64,000 bases of DNA from Bombyx mori. Its lineage: Eukaryota; Arthropoda; Insecta; Lepidoptera; Bombycidae. Below, piece by piece: positions 48,530 to 60,160 of this stretch. The translations under genes and the position numbers were made by a program. Every line of letters begins with the position of its first letter. The stretch's first letter is position 1. The notes under the pieces were generated by a model, which was not told where the DNA came from, did no database searches, and saw only the letters and a program-made list of their open reading frames with translations. Location of the stretch: contig NC_085108.1 of NCBI RefSeq assembly GCF_030269925.1, positions 124,001-188,000 on the forward strand, written 5' to 3'.

Positions 48530-48888
48530 TGCGTCAAAGTGGGCGTCAGCAATCGGAATGACCAAATCTACCCATGAAGAGCAATAATACTATTTTCCAG
48601 TGAATGAAAATAGCTCCACATAATAACAGAACAAGTAACAACCTCCGCTAAAAGGCTTGGAACATTAAACAGGCGAACTCCATTCGTCAGAGACGGCTTC
48701 TACATTATCCAAATGAAAGTTTAGTGGTTGCGGTGCCGCCTCCCACCTGCAGTCAGACGGTGACTTCAGCCACCAGGGGTACGCCCAGCCTTGCGACTCG
48801 TGTCATCATTTTGTAACAGCATCGTGTAGTTAAATTGAGGAGCATTTTTGTGTATTTACTAGGCATAATAAGCGCTTACATCTTTTTT

Positions 48889-49300
48889 TTATTTTTATTG
48901 CTTAGATGGATGGACGAGCTCACAGCCAACCTGGTGTTAAGTGGTTACTGGAGCCCATAGACATCTACAACGTAAATGCGCCACCTACCTCGAGATATAA
49001 GTTCTAAGGTCTCAGTATAGTTACAACGGCTACCCCACCCTTCGAACCGAAACGCATTACTGCTTCACGGCGGAAATAGGCGGGGTGGTGGTACCTACCC
49101 GTGCGGACTCCCAAGAGATCCTACCACCAGTGATTACGCAAATTACTATTTTGCGGGTTTGGTTTTTATTACACGATGTTATTCCTTCACAGTGGAAGTC
49201 AATCGTGAACATTTGTTGAGTACGTATTGGGATTCGAACACCGTTGCATCGCTTCAACACGAATGCACCGGACGTCTTATCCTTTAGGCCACGACGACTT
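48889..49300 (-). mobile_element. near full-length Bm1 SINE
   Basis: Minus strand; tRNA-like head at 49225-49300 with a deletion around box B, normal body and tail. Confidence 0.92.
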
Positions 49301-49650
49301 CTCTCTATGTCGCGACCTGTTATTGGCCCAAGTAATCAGATGTTCCCGTGCAGCAATGGTGCGTTCTGGTTCGAAGGGCGAACAGCCGTAGTACTATGAT
49401 AATAAAATTCAGTCTTGCGTTATTACCTCTATGGATTCAGTACTGAGTGGTTAGTAACAGCTGAGTTGTGAGAACATTTAGGGGATCTAAATTTTAAACA
49501 GAACTACTGCGGTCCTCGGTCTACTGTCGTTTGTTTTAAATAGAGTAACACGAATTTAAAAAACAAATACATTTTTATTTTTATTATTTCCTTTCCAACT
49601 ACAGCTAAAGTTTCCAAAGCGAGCGTACCTATGGACAACCAAAAAAAACA
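49301..49650. other. no gene seen
   Basis: A weak SINE-like scrap (GGTTCGAAGGGCGAACAGCC) near 49367; otherwise nothing. Confidence 0.3.
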
Positions 49651-49896
49651 TACCTGCAAAATTATAATTTGCCTCTTGTGAGTCCGCACAGATAGGCACT
49701 ACCGCCCTGCCTATTTCTGCCGTAATGCGTTTCGGTTTGAAGGGTGGGGCAGCCGTTGTAACTATACTGATACCTTAGAACTTATATCTCAAGGTGAGTG
49801 GCGCATTTACGTTGTAGATGTCTATGGGCTCCAGTAACCACTTATCACCAGGCGGGCTATGAGCTCGTCCGTCCACACAGCTAAGCAATAAAATAA
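49651..49896 (+). mobile_element. Bm1 SINE, truncated and deleted
   Basis: CCTGCAAAATTATAATTTGC joins directly to CTCTTGTGAGTCCGCACAG, so about 20 bp are missing; the rest of the body and tail is present. Confidence 0.9.
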
Positions 49897-50202
49897 TAAA
49901 AAAACAACCTACTATGGTTTTATTACATTGTAGCATTGTGGGGCCTCTCCTCAATTCGAACCCTAATTGATTGAGTTTACTTCGGGTACCAGAATTAATT
50001 CGCAGAATTTTAGTTGAATTGTAGTGTGGCCATGTTGTGTCACATCGCAGAGGACACTTAGAGACTGTGTCAACACACTAACGCTGACTTACTGCAGACT
50101 TGTGCAGCACTAGAGATATGCGATGCGGTTTCTCGAGCTCAATTTGAAATGTTAATATTATGAAGTGAATTCGAAGTTGAGAACGTTGAATTGATAATAA
50201 AT

Positions 50203-50620
50203 ATTTTTTAAGGGATTTTATAACCTGGTAAGTGAGACCTTTAAGTCATGTCTTATTGTAATTTATATTCATATTTTTATGAAAAATGATATTATGGAGT
50301 GAAATGAAATGAAGATGATTAATTTGAGACATTAATCAGCTGGGATGAAATTAAATGCAATGAAATGAGATGATATGTGATAAAATATAATCTCAGTAAA
50401 ATGGTGGTCATTTACTAAGATTTTTTTCAGTGGACTTTTTGGAGGATCCCGAGAAATTACGTCCAGCGGTTTTGTTTCATTGTCCCACATTTGTGCACTT
50501 TCACGGATATTAAACAGTTAATAAACCACCATTATTACACATTTAAACCTGAAGAAACACTAAATAGACAAAATAAAACAAATCACATCACTTCACTCCT
50601 CGCGTTCCCGCCAATAAGTC
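50203..50620 (-). repeat. about 420-bp dispersed repeat, class unknown
   Basis: Inverted copy of 2209-2645, from GGGATTTTATAACCTGGTAA to CCTCGCGTTCCCGCCAATAA. Confidence 0.75.
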
Positions 50621-50849
50621 CTGATAATAAATAAAACAATTCATTAGTGTAGAATTTCTACCTAAATCTTTACAATCCTACTCTATCGACGTCTCAGTTC
50701 TACATCTTTGATCTGATCGTGAGCAGATAACGTCGTGAACTTCCTTCCAGCAGCTGGCGACTGCGTATCTATATCTTATCATGTTAAAATTGGTTCTCTA
50801 AATTTCAGAATTACACCTGTAAATATTTCAGACTAAGTCATACTTTATT

Positions 50850-51300
50850 TTTAATACGCTTTTATAAGCTTCAGACGTATGTATGTTAGTATGTAACGGA
50901 ATCTTTGAACATGATTTTGACCCCCTTCAAAACGTCGGATTAACTCGAAATTTGGCATACTTGTTAAGGACCGTTGACAATTAAATTTAATTAAAAAAAT
51001 TTAAATTCAACTAATAACTAAAAATAAACACTAGTTAAAAAAAATTTAACATAAGAAAAAATTATTTTATTGTAAAAAAAGCATGGGGTGCTGTTCAAGA
51101 TATTATCAAAATAACCCCTCTACTCATGTAACTAACTAACTGTTCATAAAATATTTATAACTACTGATACCATGCATCCCACCCTTTTTTTTACAATAAA
51201 ATCATTATTTCTTACACTATTTTTAATTCAAATTTATTGAAATTTATTTTCTATTTTTTAGTTGGATTTTCTACAAAGGATTTTTAGATTATATAATGCA
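50850..51300. repeat. AT-rich element (AATACGCTTTTAT family)
   Basis: AATACGCTTTTATAAGCTTC, GACGTATGTATGTTAGTATG and TTTTTTAGTTGGATTTTCTA are shared, in other orders and orientations, with 44785-45148. Confidence 0.6.
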
Positions 51301-51621
51301 CTATTATTAATTTTTTATTTATTCTAAACATAGCACCTTTTTTTTTTTTTTAACATAGCACCCTGTAAAATCAATAAAGATTTTCGCAGCACCCTGTATG
51401 TGACTAGTCGCAAAGGGCTGTTGACATGATTCTAATAGCACATGTCGCGTTAGTCGACGCGAGTGTCACTTCCACCGACCCGCCTCCGCACGTCTGTTGT
51501 GTCACTTCACTAGACACCATCCTAGGAGAGGCTAATAGTTTGCGAGGCAGGGATTACAAACTTCAATTTTTTCTTCTTCTTCCTATTGGTACACTCTTGA
51601 CAGAGTGGTCGTGGTCATGCA

Positions 51622-51800
51622 TCAGTCGGATCCTGCGATACCGATGCTCTCGCGATGCGACGCCAAGTGGCACGATGTTTCGCAGAGTGAGAGCAAACAT
51701 TTATGTTGGAGTGAGTCACAGATTTTATGAGGTCGGTCCATCGTGTTGGAGATCGTCCGCGAGATCTTTTGCCCTCGACTTTCCCTTGCCTTTTTCTAAA
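51622..51800 (-). pseudogene. LINE reverse transcriptase C-terminus (RTE-like)
   Basis: Minus strand: KRSRGRSPTRWTDLIKSVTH, SHSAKHRATWRRIARASVSQ, DPTDA then stop at 51622. RGRSPxRWxD and the later WRR are hallmarks of LINE polymerase tails. Heavily 5'-truncated. Confidence 0.75.
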
Positions 51801-52132
51801 GGCCTTTAAAATGGCGATTTGCGAAAACGGTACCTACAGTCGCGAAACTAAAAGGACTTGTAAAATGTCATTTGAAAAAGCATGGAAGGTTGATATGGAG
51901 TTCATCTCTGAGCTGCGTTGTACGCGCATAAATTAATTTTGAAAACTCTCTCTGTATAAAGGATACACTGGTAGAGGAGTGTGTAGGATGTGAGCGCGCA
52001 ATGCGTCGTGTTGTCTATGGACCACGGGAGCCGCTCACGTCATTTGCATTGGATTTATTGATGAGTGACGCCAGTACGTTTTTATTCTAACCTTTGCCAA
52101 GATTTGTCATTACAATTTTTTATTTTTTTTCC

Positions 52133-52325
52133 TACCTATGCTCATAGCCTTGAGAGGCTATTTCAGCTTACCCTAACTTGTGTAGGTGAGCTCACGGGGC
52201 TCAAACCGGAGAATTGCTAACACTGACCCTAGCAAGAGCAGTGCTTCGCAGAATCTACCACCGGATCGGAAACGCGACCCACTGAGAAGATCAGGCGAGA
52301 AACTCAGTGGGCTGTGTCTGTGGGG
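52133..52325 (+). repeat. dispersed retroposon (GACCCACTGAGAAGATC family)
   Basis: ATAGCCTTGAGAGGCTATTT ... GAAACGCGACCCACTGAGAA ... AAACTCAGTGGGCTGTGTCT. Confidence 0.65.
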
Positions 52326-52683
52326 TCATTCCAAACTTTGCTTTTTAACCATGCATACTTTTACCGTTAATGATATAGCGCAAAAGCCTCGTTTCCCATC
52401 CAATCTTTTTTAAAATCGACGAAAACGAAAACAACAAAACATCCATGTCAGATTACGTACAGATACAAAAGGCCGAGAACCCTTTGACTATCCCAGAAAA
52501 AACCAACGACAATTGTCAAAGACCGTTTCGGCGCTCTGGTTTCGCTGTGATTGGAAATGGCGGACTTCGGGTAATCTAGGCCGCTCGGGTACAATGCGAA
52601 ATGATTTTTCTTTGAGAACGTTCTGTTGCTAGTTGAAAAATAAGAACAATACATTTTATTATTATCTGCCTTTGCCAAAACAG

Positions 52684-52925
52684 GCAGGGCATATGGTTAG
52701 AGGTAAAGATAAATGGAGCAAAATTGTGACACGATGGTATCCTAGAGAAAGCAAAAGGAAAAAAGGTAGACCGCAAAAAAAGATGGGATGACGACATAAG
52801 ACAAGTGGCAAGCGTCACATGGAACGGAGTGGCTCAAGAAAGACATGAGTGGAAAAGGTTGGAGGAGGACTTTGTCGATTGGCAAACAGATCCGCAGAAA
52901 ATAAGAAAAATTCAAATAATAGGCT
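52684..52925 (+). pseudogene. LINE reverse transcriptase C-terminus fragment
   Basis: Plus strand, broken by at least one frameshift: RKKGRPQK, then RWDDDIRQVASVTWNGVAQE and HEWKRLEEDFVDWQTDPQK. The same GRPxxRWxDD signature as other LINE polymerase tails. Confidence 0.65.
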
Positions 52926-52971
52926 AGATTTAGGTTTAAATAAAATTTAAGTTTACTATATATTATATTGA

Positions 52972-53262
52972 GTGATGACCGAGCTTTGCTCGTTTTTTTT
53001 TTGATAACGCATAGTGTTGTGACTTTAAAGCGGTTAGTTGCCCTCAATTAAGAAAAATAGTATTATTATTCGCCAATAGATGTCGGGAAGAGTTGATTAT
53101 TGAAAATACGAATAAAACAACATTTTCTGAAAATGAATCGTAGCTAGATCGATTTATCGCCCCCGAAATCCCCTGTATACTAAATTTCATGAAAATCGTT
53201 GGAGCCGTTTCCGAGATTCAGATTATATAGATATTAATATACAAGAATTGCTCGTTTAGAGG
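52972..53262. mobile_element. dispersed element (GACCGAGCTTTGCTCG family)
   Basis: GACCGAGCTTTGCTCG, CGCCAATAGATGTCGGGAAG, AATCGTTGGAGCCGTTTCCG and AATATACAAGAATTGCTCGT. The second copy, at 58371-58886, is split by a Bm1. Superfamily not settled; CTAG ends not visible. Confidence 0.6.
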
Positions 53263-53337
53263 TATATGATATGGATCTGAATAAAAGGCTATTGAATTCA
53301 ATTCAGTTACAAAAACAACTCACCCGTATCTTTTTCC

Positions 53338-53520
53338 CCCACCTATTCGCCGGTAGCCTAAGAGGCTATTCCAGTTAAGCCCGGATGGGTAGGTCAGCTC
53401 ACGGACTGAACTTGAGAGAATTTGCTAACACTGGCCCTAGCAAGAGCAGTGCTTCGAAAAATCTACCACCGGAACGGAATCCTGACCCACTGGGAAGACC
53501 CGGCGAGAGAAACTCAGTGG
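53338..53520 (+). repeat. dispersed retroposon (GACCCACTGAGAAGATC family)
   Basis: Diverged copy: AGCCTAAGAGGCTATTCCAG, CTGGCCCTAGCAAGAGCAGT, GACCCACTGGGAAGACC. Confidence 0.6.
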
Positions 53521-53640
53521 TATTTTATATACGAATGCTGTATTAGAATGAAGCGCTTCGTCACGTACGCAATTAGGACGTAGGTACTTACCGGCCTCAG
53601 CTGGAATATGAGCCGAATAAATAGCAGAAAACATATACAT

Positions 53641-53975
53641 CTTTTTTTATTTTATTATTATTGCCATTGCGGACAGACGAGCATACGGCCCACCTGATGG
53701 TGAGTGGTTACCGTCGCCCATGGACTTCAGCAATGCCAGGGGCAGAGCCGAGCCGCTGCCTACCGCTTAATACTTTCCACAAACCTCTTTTAAAGAAGGA
53801 CATGTCATAGCGCTCGGGAAACACCGTGGAGGGGAGCTCATTCCATAGCCGGATGGTACGTGGCAAAAAAGATCTCTGGAAACGCACTGTGGATGAACGC
53901 AGCGGTTCCAGATAATATGGATGAACTCTGCTCCGATGGCGGGAGGTGCGATGATAAACAGGAGATGAGGGGATC
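53641..53975 (-). pseudogene. LINE ORF2 C-terminus with 3' tail
   Basis: Minus strand: SSTVRFQRSFLPRTIRLWNE, LPSTVFPERYDMSFFKRGLW, then the family tail (CTGCCCCTGGCATTGC ... CTCGTCTGTCCGCAATGGCA). The LWNELPxxVFP block is a common end of non-LTR polymerase ORFs; it shows that the loose tails elsewhere belong to this LINE. Confidence 0.8.
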
Positions 53976-54433
53976 ATCTCTCAAACAATTCTATATATTT
54001 ACTCGAAAATAATTACCCTCCGAATCCGATAAAAGCGTACACATATCCCAGCGCTCCCAGAGCTTTCACAACTTTTTCATTAGCTATATATGTCAAAAGC
54101 AATTTTCCGCCTCCATAAACAAACTTTTGTACCTACGTAGAACAGTGAAATTAAACAATCCGCGCTCCGAGGGAAGCCCTCGTTTTCAAACTTTGCTATC
54201 ATCAACTTGAGCGAATTGAAAACACATCTCCGACAAATACATTTGATTGATCGATTTAATATCAGGCATATCATCGAAGTAGATCGTTATACGGAGTTCG
54301 AAAGAAAATTGTTTATATCAGAATGCGTAGTCATGGCTCAGCCGTGTCGAGATTTTCAAACAAGAGATCGAATGTTATATAATAAATAGTCAGAATTAAT
54401 TTCCGGTAATTACGTATCGAGAATTTCACATAA

Positions 54434-54690
54434 TCTTAAAAATGAATTGCTGTTCGTTAGTCTCGCTAAAATTCGAGAACGGCTGGAGATTTGTGGAAGT
54501 CCAGAGAAGGTTTAAAAGATAGATAAATATGAAAATGCTCGGAATTAAATAAAAATAACAATTTTGTTTTTCCTTTAATGTGTCCCCCGTCGGACGGATT
54601 CCTTTTGTTTGTTTTAAGTTTATTTTATACAAAAAGTTTAGGTTTTTTATTTATCGATTGAGGCACTACAAAGTCTGCCGGGTCAGCTAG
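54434..54690 (+). mobile_element. non-autonomous Helitron, family 1
   Basis: TC start, TTAGTCTCGCTAAAATTCGA, internal deletion after GGCTGGA, end GTCTGCCGGGTCAGCTAG. Confidence 0.78.
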
Positions 54691-54909
54691 TAAAATATAT
54701 AAATCTGCAGTGGTTTTTACGGATGTTCCGTTATAACTACTGAACCATGAATCCGATTGACTTGAAACTTGGTATCCATATAGAAAATACATGTACTTAA
54801 TGGATAGGCTAATCTAATATTTATATGAGTGTTGGACTCCCTAATAATAATGACAATAAATAATAATGTTAATTTTAAATGGTCCAGCGAAGCGGGCGAG
54901 TACGGCTAG
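54691..54909 (+). mobile_element. Helitron-like element, family 3, abutting family 1
   Basis: Starts exactly after the previous CTAG; TACTGAACCATGAATCCGAT; ends CAGCGAAGCGGGCGAGTACG then GCTAG. Confidence 0.65.
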
Positions 54910-55258
54910 TTTCTCATAAAACAATATTTTATTATAAAATTAAATCGTTATCATCCTTATCGTGAAACTATTCTCTTGTACAAATAACTCAATCACTCCA
55001 CTACCGAATCCCACTCAGGTGCGATAGTCGACTGACAAATCATATTACGTGTGGAAGTGGTTCCAAATAAAGAGCTGATTGAGGAAATGCGAAGGCTTTG
55101 TACTGGAATGTGCGGAGATTGACTTAGTAATACATCGATTAGGTGGAAGTAAGGGTCTTGGGTGAACGAAGAGTAAATTGTATAGTTTTAGTGCTCAGAT
55201 CTGCGAAAACAGTCGCCGTAAACATGGACCCACAAGATCTTTTATGTCATTCTAATTA

Positions 55259-55699
55259 TCTATATATTAATACGTGAAGCAAAAACTTTGGATCCCTTTT
55301 TACAAAAATTGCGCAGACGGAGGAGTATGAAATTTCCCACACTTATAGCGAATATAGAGAAGAAGTGCACAATGCTAATATATTTTTAAAATAATGCTTA
55401 AAAGATACATTAAATCGATAAAGAAAACATTACACACACTACCATGTATTTGACACACACACGCATGCATACTATTTGTTTATTGTCAAACTTTTCTTTG
55501 CATTCTGTCAGTTATAGTCTGTCAAATTGAGAATAGATTAAATATTGTTTTCTTTTTATTAATATTTGTCTAAAGTGTAGTCTTGACGAAATCTCTGATT
55601 ATAGAAGTATAATAGTCCTTGACAATAGAATCATAATAGTGTACAAACTTTTAATTTCTATTAGTTATAGTCGAATTTCGACTACCAGGGGACCTCTAG
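55259..55699 (+). mobile_element. Helitron-like element, family 4
   Basis: TC-TATATATTAATACGTGAA start; GAAGCAAAAACTTTGGATCC; ends CGAATTTCGACTACCAGGGG then ACCTCTAG. Confidence 0.72.
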
Positions 55700-55892
55700 T
55701 TAATAACAATTACGAGTTGTTTTGCACAAATCAATAACAGGCTACGTTTTCCAAAGAAAATAATATTTAAATACATAATGATAGCTAGTTTTAAGTGCTC
55801 AAAACCAACTGAAGCGTCTTGTACGATGTGTTCGCGAACTAATCCCACAGTGTAAGACGAAATTTAAATCACAAAAATTTATATGTATTAAA

Positions 55893-56004
55893 AAAATATT
55901 TTTGCTTTTGCAGGCACACGAGCATATAGCCCCACTGATGGTAAGCGGTTAGCGTCGCTCATGGACGCCAGCAATTCCAGAGGCAGAGCCAAGCCGCTGC
56001 CCAC
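55893..56004 (-). mobile_element. LINE 3' end fragment
   Basis: GCAGGCACACGAGCATATAG ... CAGCAATTCCAGAGGCAGAG ... AGCCGCTGCCCAC, complement of the LINE tail. Confidence 0.65.
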
Positions 56005-56050
56005 CCGCTGTTGACAAATATGACAATTTTGCCATATTTGTCAACAGCGG
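56005..56050. repeat. perfect 18-bp hairpin
   Basis: CCGCTGTTGACAAATATG and CATATTTGTCAACAGCGG separated by ACAATTTTGC. No T run follows on either side. Confidence 0.9.
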
Positions 56051-56259
56051 ATACTATGATTGATCTTGAGCACTCTCATTGTACCAGTGAGTTAGCTCTC
56101 TGAAACAGTCCCGCGTGTCAATATTAGATCAGACGTCATCACTATAAAACTGAGGCTTCGATTTTACGGCACAAGGTAGTGTTGTTGCATTGTTGTAATG
56201 TTTATTGGTACTGGTCACCACAGAACACACCCGTTCCCTCATCTATTCTTCTTCCTCAT

Positions 56260-56753
56260 CGTTTCCTCACTGCTGAGGATCGCGAGCATATGTGACTTTC
56301 CACCAAAATGTTCGATCATGGGTGGAATGGATCGCATGGTATAGGCTACCAACAACCGCTTCTTTAACAAGATCTGACCATCTGGCTGGTGCCCACGGCG
56401 CGCTTGCCTTCTCTGCGACCCAAAATTATAAGCCTCTCCAATTCATGTCTGGGAGTATCTCTCTCTCTCTTCGATCGGTCCATCACTGCTGAAGATCGTG
56501 ACTCCGTCCGATTCCGTCAATCAGCTGTCTCCATCGATCCCGTTCTGTAGCTTGGTGGAGTGCGTCGCTGACAGGTACCCTCAGTTCCTCCGCCATTTGG
56601 TCCGACCATCGTTTGGGAACTCTACCCCTAGGCTTTTTCCCTCTAGTCACCACAAGGCTTTCCAAATTGCTGGTATCCCTGCGTGCAAAATGACCAAAAT
56701 ACCGCATCTGATATATATCACAACAAAAACGAAAAGGTTTTCTGTACTTCACC
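56260..56753 (-). pseudogene. LINE reverse transcriptase C-terminus, interrupted by P-like element
   Basis: Minus strand: YFGHFARRDTSNLESLVVTR, GKKPRGRVPKRWSDQMAEEL, ATERDRWRQLIDGI. A second similar AARxxxW segment continues toward 56280. The frame upstream is cut at 56753 by the transposon and resumes beyond 58110 (GAGCCTATTAGGGTGAAGT on the minus strand). Confidence 0.75.
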
Positions 56754-58102
56754 CTTAGAATAATTACACATAGAACGATAGTTCTCTTCAAAGCGGTCTG
56801 TCAAAAGTGAGGCAAAAATATAATCTATGTGTGCGTAAGGTACTTGTATTTACGCTCGACGAAACGCACACAGTGAAAAAAATAATGTTGCCAATTTCTC
56901 TAAAAATAGGGAAGTTGTAACTATTACTTGTGATCACAGAACAAATGTGATTATTAGATTACACCTTTTATTTATTTGGAACTCATCAATTATTACTGCT
57001 GAACTGATGACAAGGCCCATAGATCCCCTAAACGATTAGGAGTTAAATATAAGTGCCTAAATAATCTAACGTACCTATTTACCAGAATACACGAATATTG
57101 CCTGAATGATGAAAATAAAACTTGTATACCATTTTTTGTTTTTTGTTTAAACCCGCCACCACACGACCTACTTCAAAATACTTACGTTATTTGGTGTAAA
57201 GTTATTATTAATGAATTTTTGGTGGCATTTTTTATAAGGCGGTTTTTTTATTTAATAATAGTGTAACTTACAAAAAACACGCGAATATTCTAATTCACTT
57301 AGAAGCGTTCTAGTTTACGTCTGTATCCATAGTCAAGCAAAGTAGTTACTTTTGCTTAAGGAATGACCTAAGAAAATATTTTATACTCAAACAAATAAAG
57401 AGCCAGAATTGTAGAGAAAAGTCATGTTCCAAGTTATAACTTGTCTATAGATAGATACGGATCTTAGAGTGATCGAGGTGAGAACACTTATGAGAAAGAA
57501 AAACAAATAACAAGTATAATTATTTATTTCAGTACCCTTGTAACAGCTGCAACTGTTTTCTGAACAATTGTCGCTTTGATGATAGGAAGGAAACCTAAAC
57601 CAAACCAAAACATAAAATTACATATTATTATTATAAGTATGCGAGCTTGTTGTGTTTTTGTCTCAGTTTCCTTATTAATCAATTTAATTTAATAAAAAAA
57701 AGCGCTTTTAATTACCTAATTGAGACGTGTTTCACTTTTAATTAAACAACAAAATGTGTGAGAATATTTCCCCGTGTTGGCAACATTTTCATAAACTATG
57801 GCATTACAAATTATTGAAATTTATTTTTCATTTTGATGAATGTTTTACGTAAAAATATACGTTCAAACGCATTACTTACCCGTGAAATGTAATGTTACTA
57901 TCTTTCTTGTGTTTTTCCGATGTAGTATGACATCCGTTAATTGAACAAATCGTCATTTTTAATAAAAATTTCGGGAGTACTTTTCAATACGACACGTCCT
58001 TGAGCACTGACGGGCCGAATAATGAACTTAGCCAATATGGCTAGGTTTGAGTTGCCTCACTTTACCGAGGCGGACTTGGTTTCTATGTGTAATTATTCTA
58101 AG
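56754..58102 (-). mobile_element. P-element-like DNA transposon, 1349 bp, 8-bp TSD
   Basis: A perfect 22-bp inverted terminal repeat starts CTTAGAATAATTACACATAG at both ends. ACTTCACC is duplicated at 56746-56753 and 58103-58110. Inside, TGAGGCA lies near both ends in inverted orientation. The minus-strand exon at 57880-57956 encodes the start of a THAP domain, the DNA-binding domain of P-type transposases, and 8-bp duplications are the P-superfamily norm. No catalytic domain remains visible, so this is a non-autonomous deletion derivative. Confidence 0.78.
57880..57956 (-). CDS. THAP-domain first exon (P-element-like transposase remnant)
   Basis: ATG at 57956; MTICSINGCHTTSEKHKKDS then NITFHG ends at the donor CACGG/GTAAGT. 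Spacing C-x4-C (residues 4 and 9) and the ITFHxFP-type break match the N-terminus of THAP domains, where the later C and H lie in the next exon. That exon was not found; downstream ORFs (57387-57608) show no THAP continuation. Confidence 0.6.
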
Positions 58103-58110
58103 ACTTCACC

Positions 58111-58370
58111 CTAATAGGCTCGAATCACGTCACACGCAATAATACCCTTTTCATTCCGCCAATATCGTATGTAAAGACGTGTTGAAGGATCGGGGTCAAA
58201 CTTGATGGAAGCCATTTCCTGAGTCCGGACACACTGGCCAGCGACGTGAAGCGATATCTTGTGTGTTTTGTCCGTCTTCGGAAAAGAGCTTTCGCTGAAA
58301 AATGTGTTGTGCGTGTTGAGGTACGTAAAGGATGGAATTTTTCAGGTGACTCACTTAGTTACTGACTAGA
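58111..58370 (-). other. LINE flank continuing past the P-like insertion
   Basis: Probable upstream continuation of the LINE ORF (minus strand); only weak coding signal, not translated with confidence. Confidence 0.35.
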
Positions 58371-58886
58371 TGAAGACCGAGCTTTGCTCGGTTTTTTATT
58401 TGATAGCGCCATCTTGTTGTGTCTTTAAAGTGGTTAGTTGCCCTCAATTAAAAAAAATAGTATTATTATTCGCCAATAGATGTCGGGAAGAGTTGATTAT
58501 TGAAAACACGAATAAAATGAACATTTTCTGAAAATAAATCGTAGCTAGATTGATTTATCGCCCCCGAAATCCCCTGTATACTAAATATCGATCGAAATAT
58601 CGAAAATCGTTGGAGCGGTTTCCGAGATTCAGATTATATATTTTTTTTTTATTGCTTAGATGGATGGACGAGCTCACAGCCCACCTGATGTTATGTTGTT
58701 ACTGGAGCCCATAGACATCTACAACGTAAATGCGCCACCCACCTTGAGATATAAGTTCTAAGGTCTCAGTATAGTTACAACGGCTGCCCCGCCCTTCGAA
58801 CCGAAACGCATTACTGCTTCACGGCGGAAATAGGCGGGAATATTATATACATATATATTAATATACAAGAATTGCTCGTTTAAAGG
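58371..58886. mobile_element. dispersed element (GACCGAGCTTTGCTCG family) split by Bm1
   Basis: The same body as 52972-53262, interrupted after CAGATTATATA and resuming at ATTATATACATATATATTAA. Confidence 0.65.
58632..58840 (-). mobile_element. 5'-truncated Bm1 SINE nested in the above
   Basis: T run, ATTGCTTAGATGGATGGACG through CACGGCGGAAATAGGCGGG. ATTATATA-like sequence flanks both sides, consistent with a target duplication. Confidence 0.88.
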
Positions 58887-59140
58887 TATAAGATGTTTTT
58901 CTGTCAACATGAGTTTGATGCTGGTCAAGAAATGTATGAATTAACTCGATCGTCAACCTAACGATGGGCAATTAATGTGTAAGTACATACGCAAGTACGC
59001 ATATAAACTGTCACAATAACCATCAAACAATCAATGTGTTAAGAGAGAGAGATGTTTATTATAAGAGTATACCGGCGGAGTTAATGTCAGCTAATTCATA
59101 ATATTGACTTTTATTGTATAACGTAAGCTATTATATAACG

Positions 59141-59252
59141 GTAGGCAGCGGTTCGGCTCTGCCCCTGGCGTTGCTGAGGTCCATGGGCGACGGTAACCAC
59201 TCACCATCAGGTGGGCCGCATGCTCGTCTGCCTAGAAGGGCAATAAAAAATT
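59141..59252 (+). mobile_element. LINE 3' end fragment
   Basis: GGCTCTGCCCCTGGCGTTGC, GGGCGACGGTAACCACTCAC, CTCGTCTGCCTAGAAGGGCA and an A tail. Confidence 0.75.
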
Positions 59253-60160
59253 CAGACATTTTTTCCCTTAAAATAGATTATTTAAATAATATGTATACAA
59301 ATATTGGAACAAAAGTAAGTCACTTGATGACCTTTTGAATTGTTATCATCCTCTGCCTCTTTTCTGCCGAGACATTAGTAGGAATACATCTGCCCGAGAG
59401 TATGCAACTCAACAATACTACCAACGCTCGGTCAATAATAATGAAGAGTTGTGTATAACATATGTACATATTGGGCTAGCGATGTGAACATGATCGTGGG
59501 ACTAATGTTCTCTTGTTTTTTTACGTTTAAACAAAAGTTTAAAAGTTGAATGTGATCAAGAAAACGAATGAAGGGTTTGCAGGGTTTTCAACCTATTTTT
59601 TTAACAAAAATTGACTCGATCTCTATGTAAGAGAACTGCTGCACCAAGATGAACATTGCACCACACTAGTGCCGGTTTTTAGCCCCGTCGCAGCGCGGTA
59701 TCAGTGCCTCACAGACCTTTGTTGTAGACGCACTTATAGCCTGATAACAAGTGGCTGTTATCGCTCATCCTACTGAAGACTTTCCAAAGATTGGAAATAA
59801 TGTGATGGTAGTGGGCCACTACATTCGGGAACCAAGTGTTGGCAAGAATGACGCCTCAAATGTTTGAATTTATTGCCAAATCGGTCTCGGACGCTCTTTA
59901 TATGTTGACAAGCGGCCCGCTCCGGCTCCGCTCGGGTCTTTAACAAAAATTCCAACGATATTTGACGTTGTTTTATTTTTTTAAATAAAAGAACACTTAT
60001 GCGACATAACTATAATAGTTAGACATATGCTGTCGCGATACTTTTTGTAAATAATAATGTGATCTACAAAGTCGTAGTACATTATTTTATTCTATCATCT
60101 ATAGTTTTCGCAGGGCACGCGATGTAAAGAATATTTTAGGTAATTTTTTTACACCTTGGG
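59253..60160. other. no gene seen
   Basis: AT-rich; short ORFs have no recognisable domain. Confidence 0.3.

Noticed and set aside
57387..57608. 73-codon frame inside the P-like element as further transposase
   Set aside because: No THAP continuation, no catalytic motif, hydrophobic composition like AT-rich random sequence.
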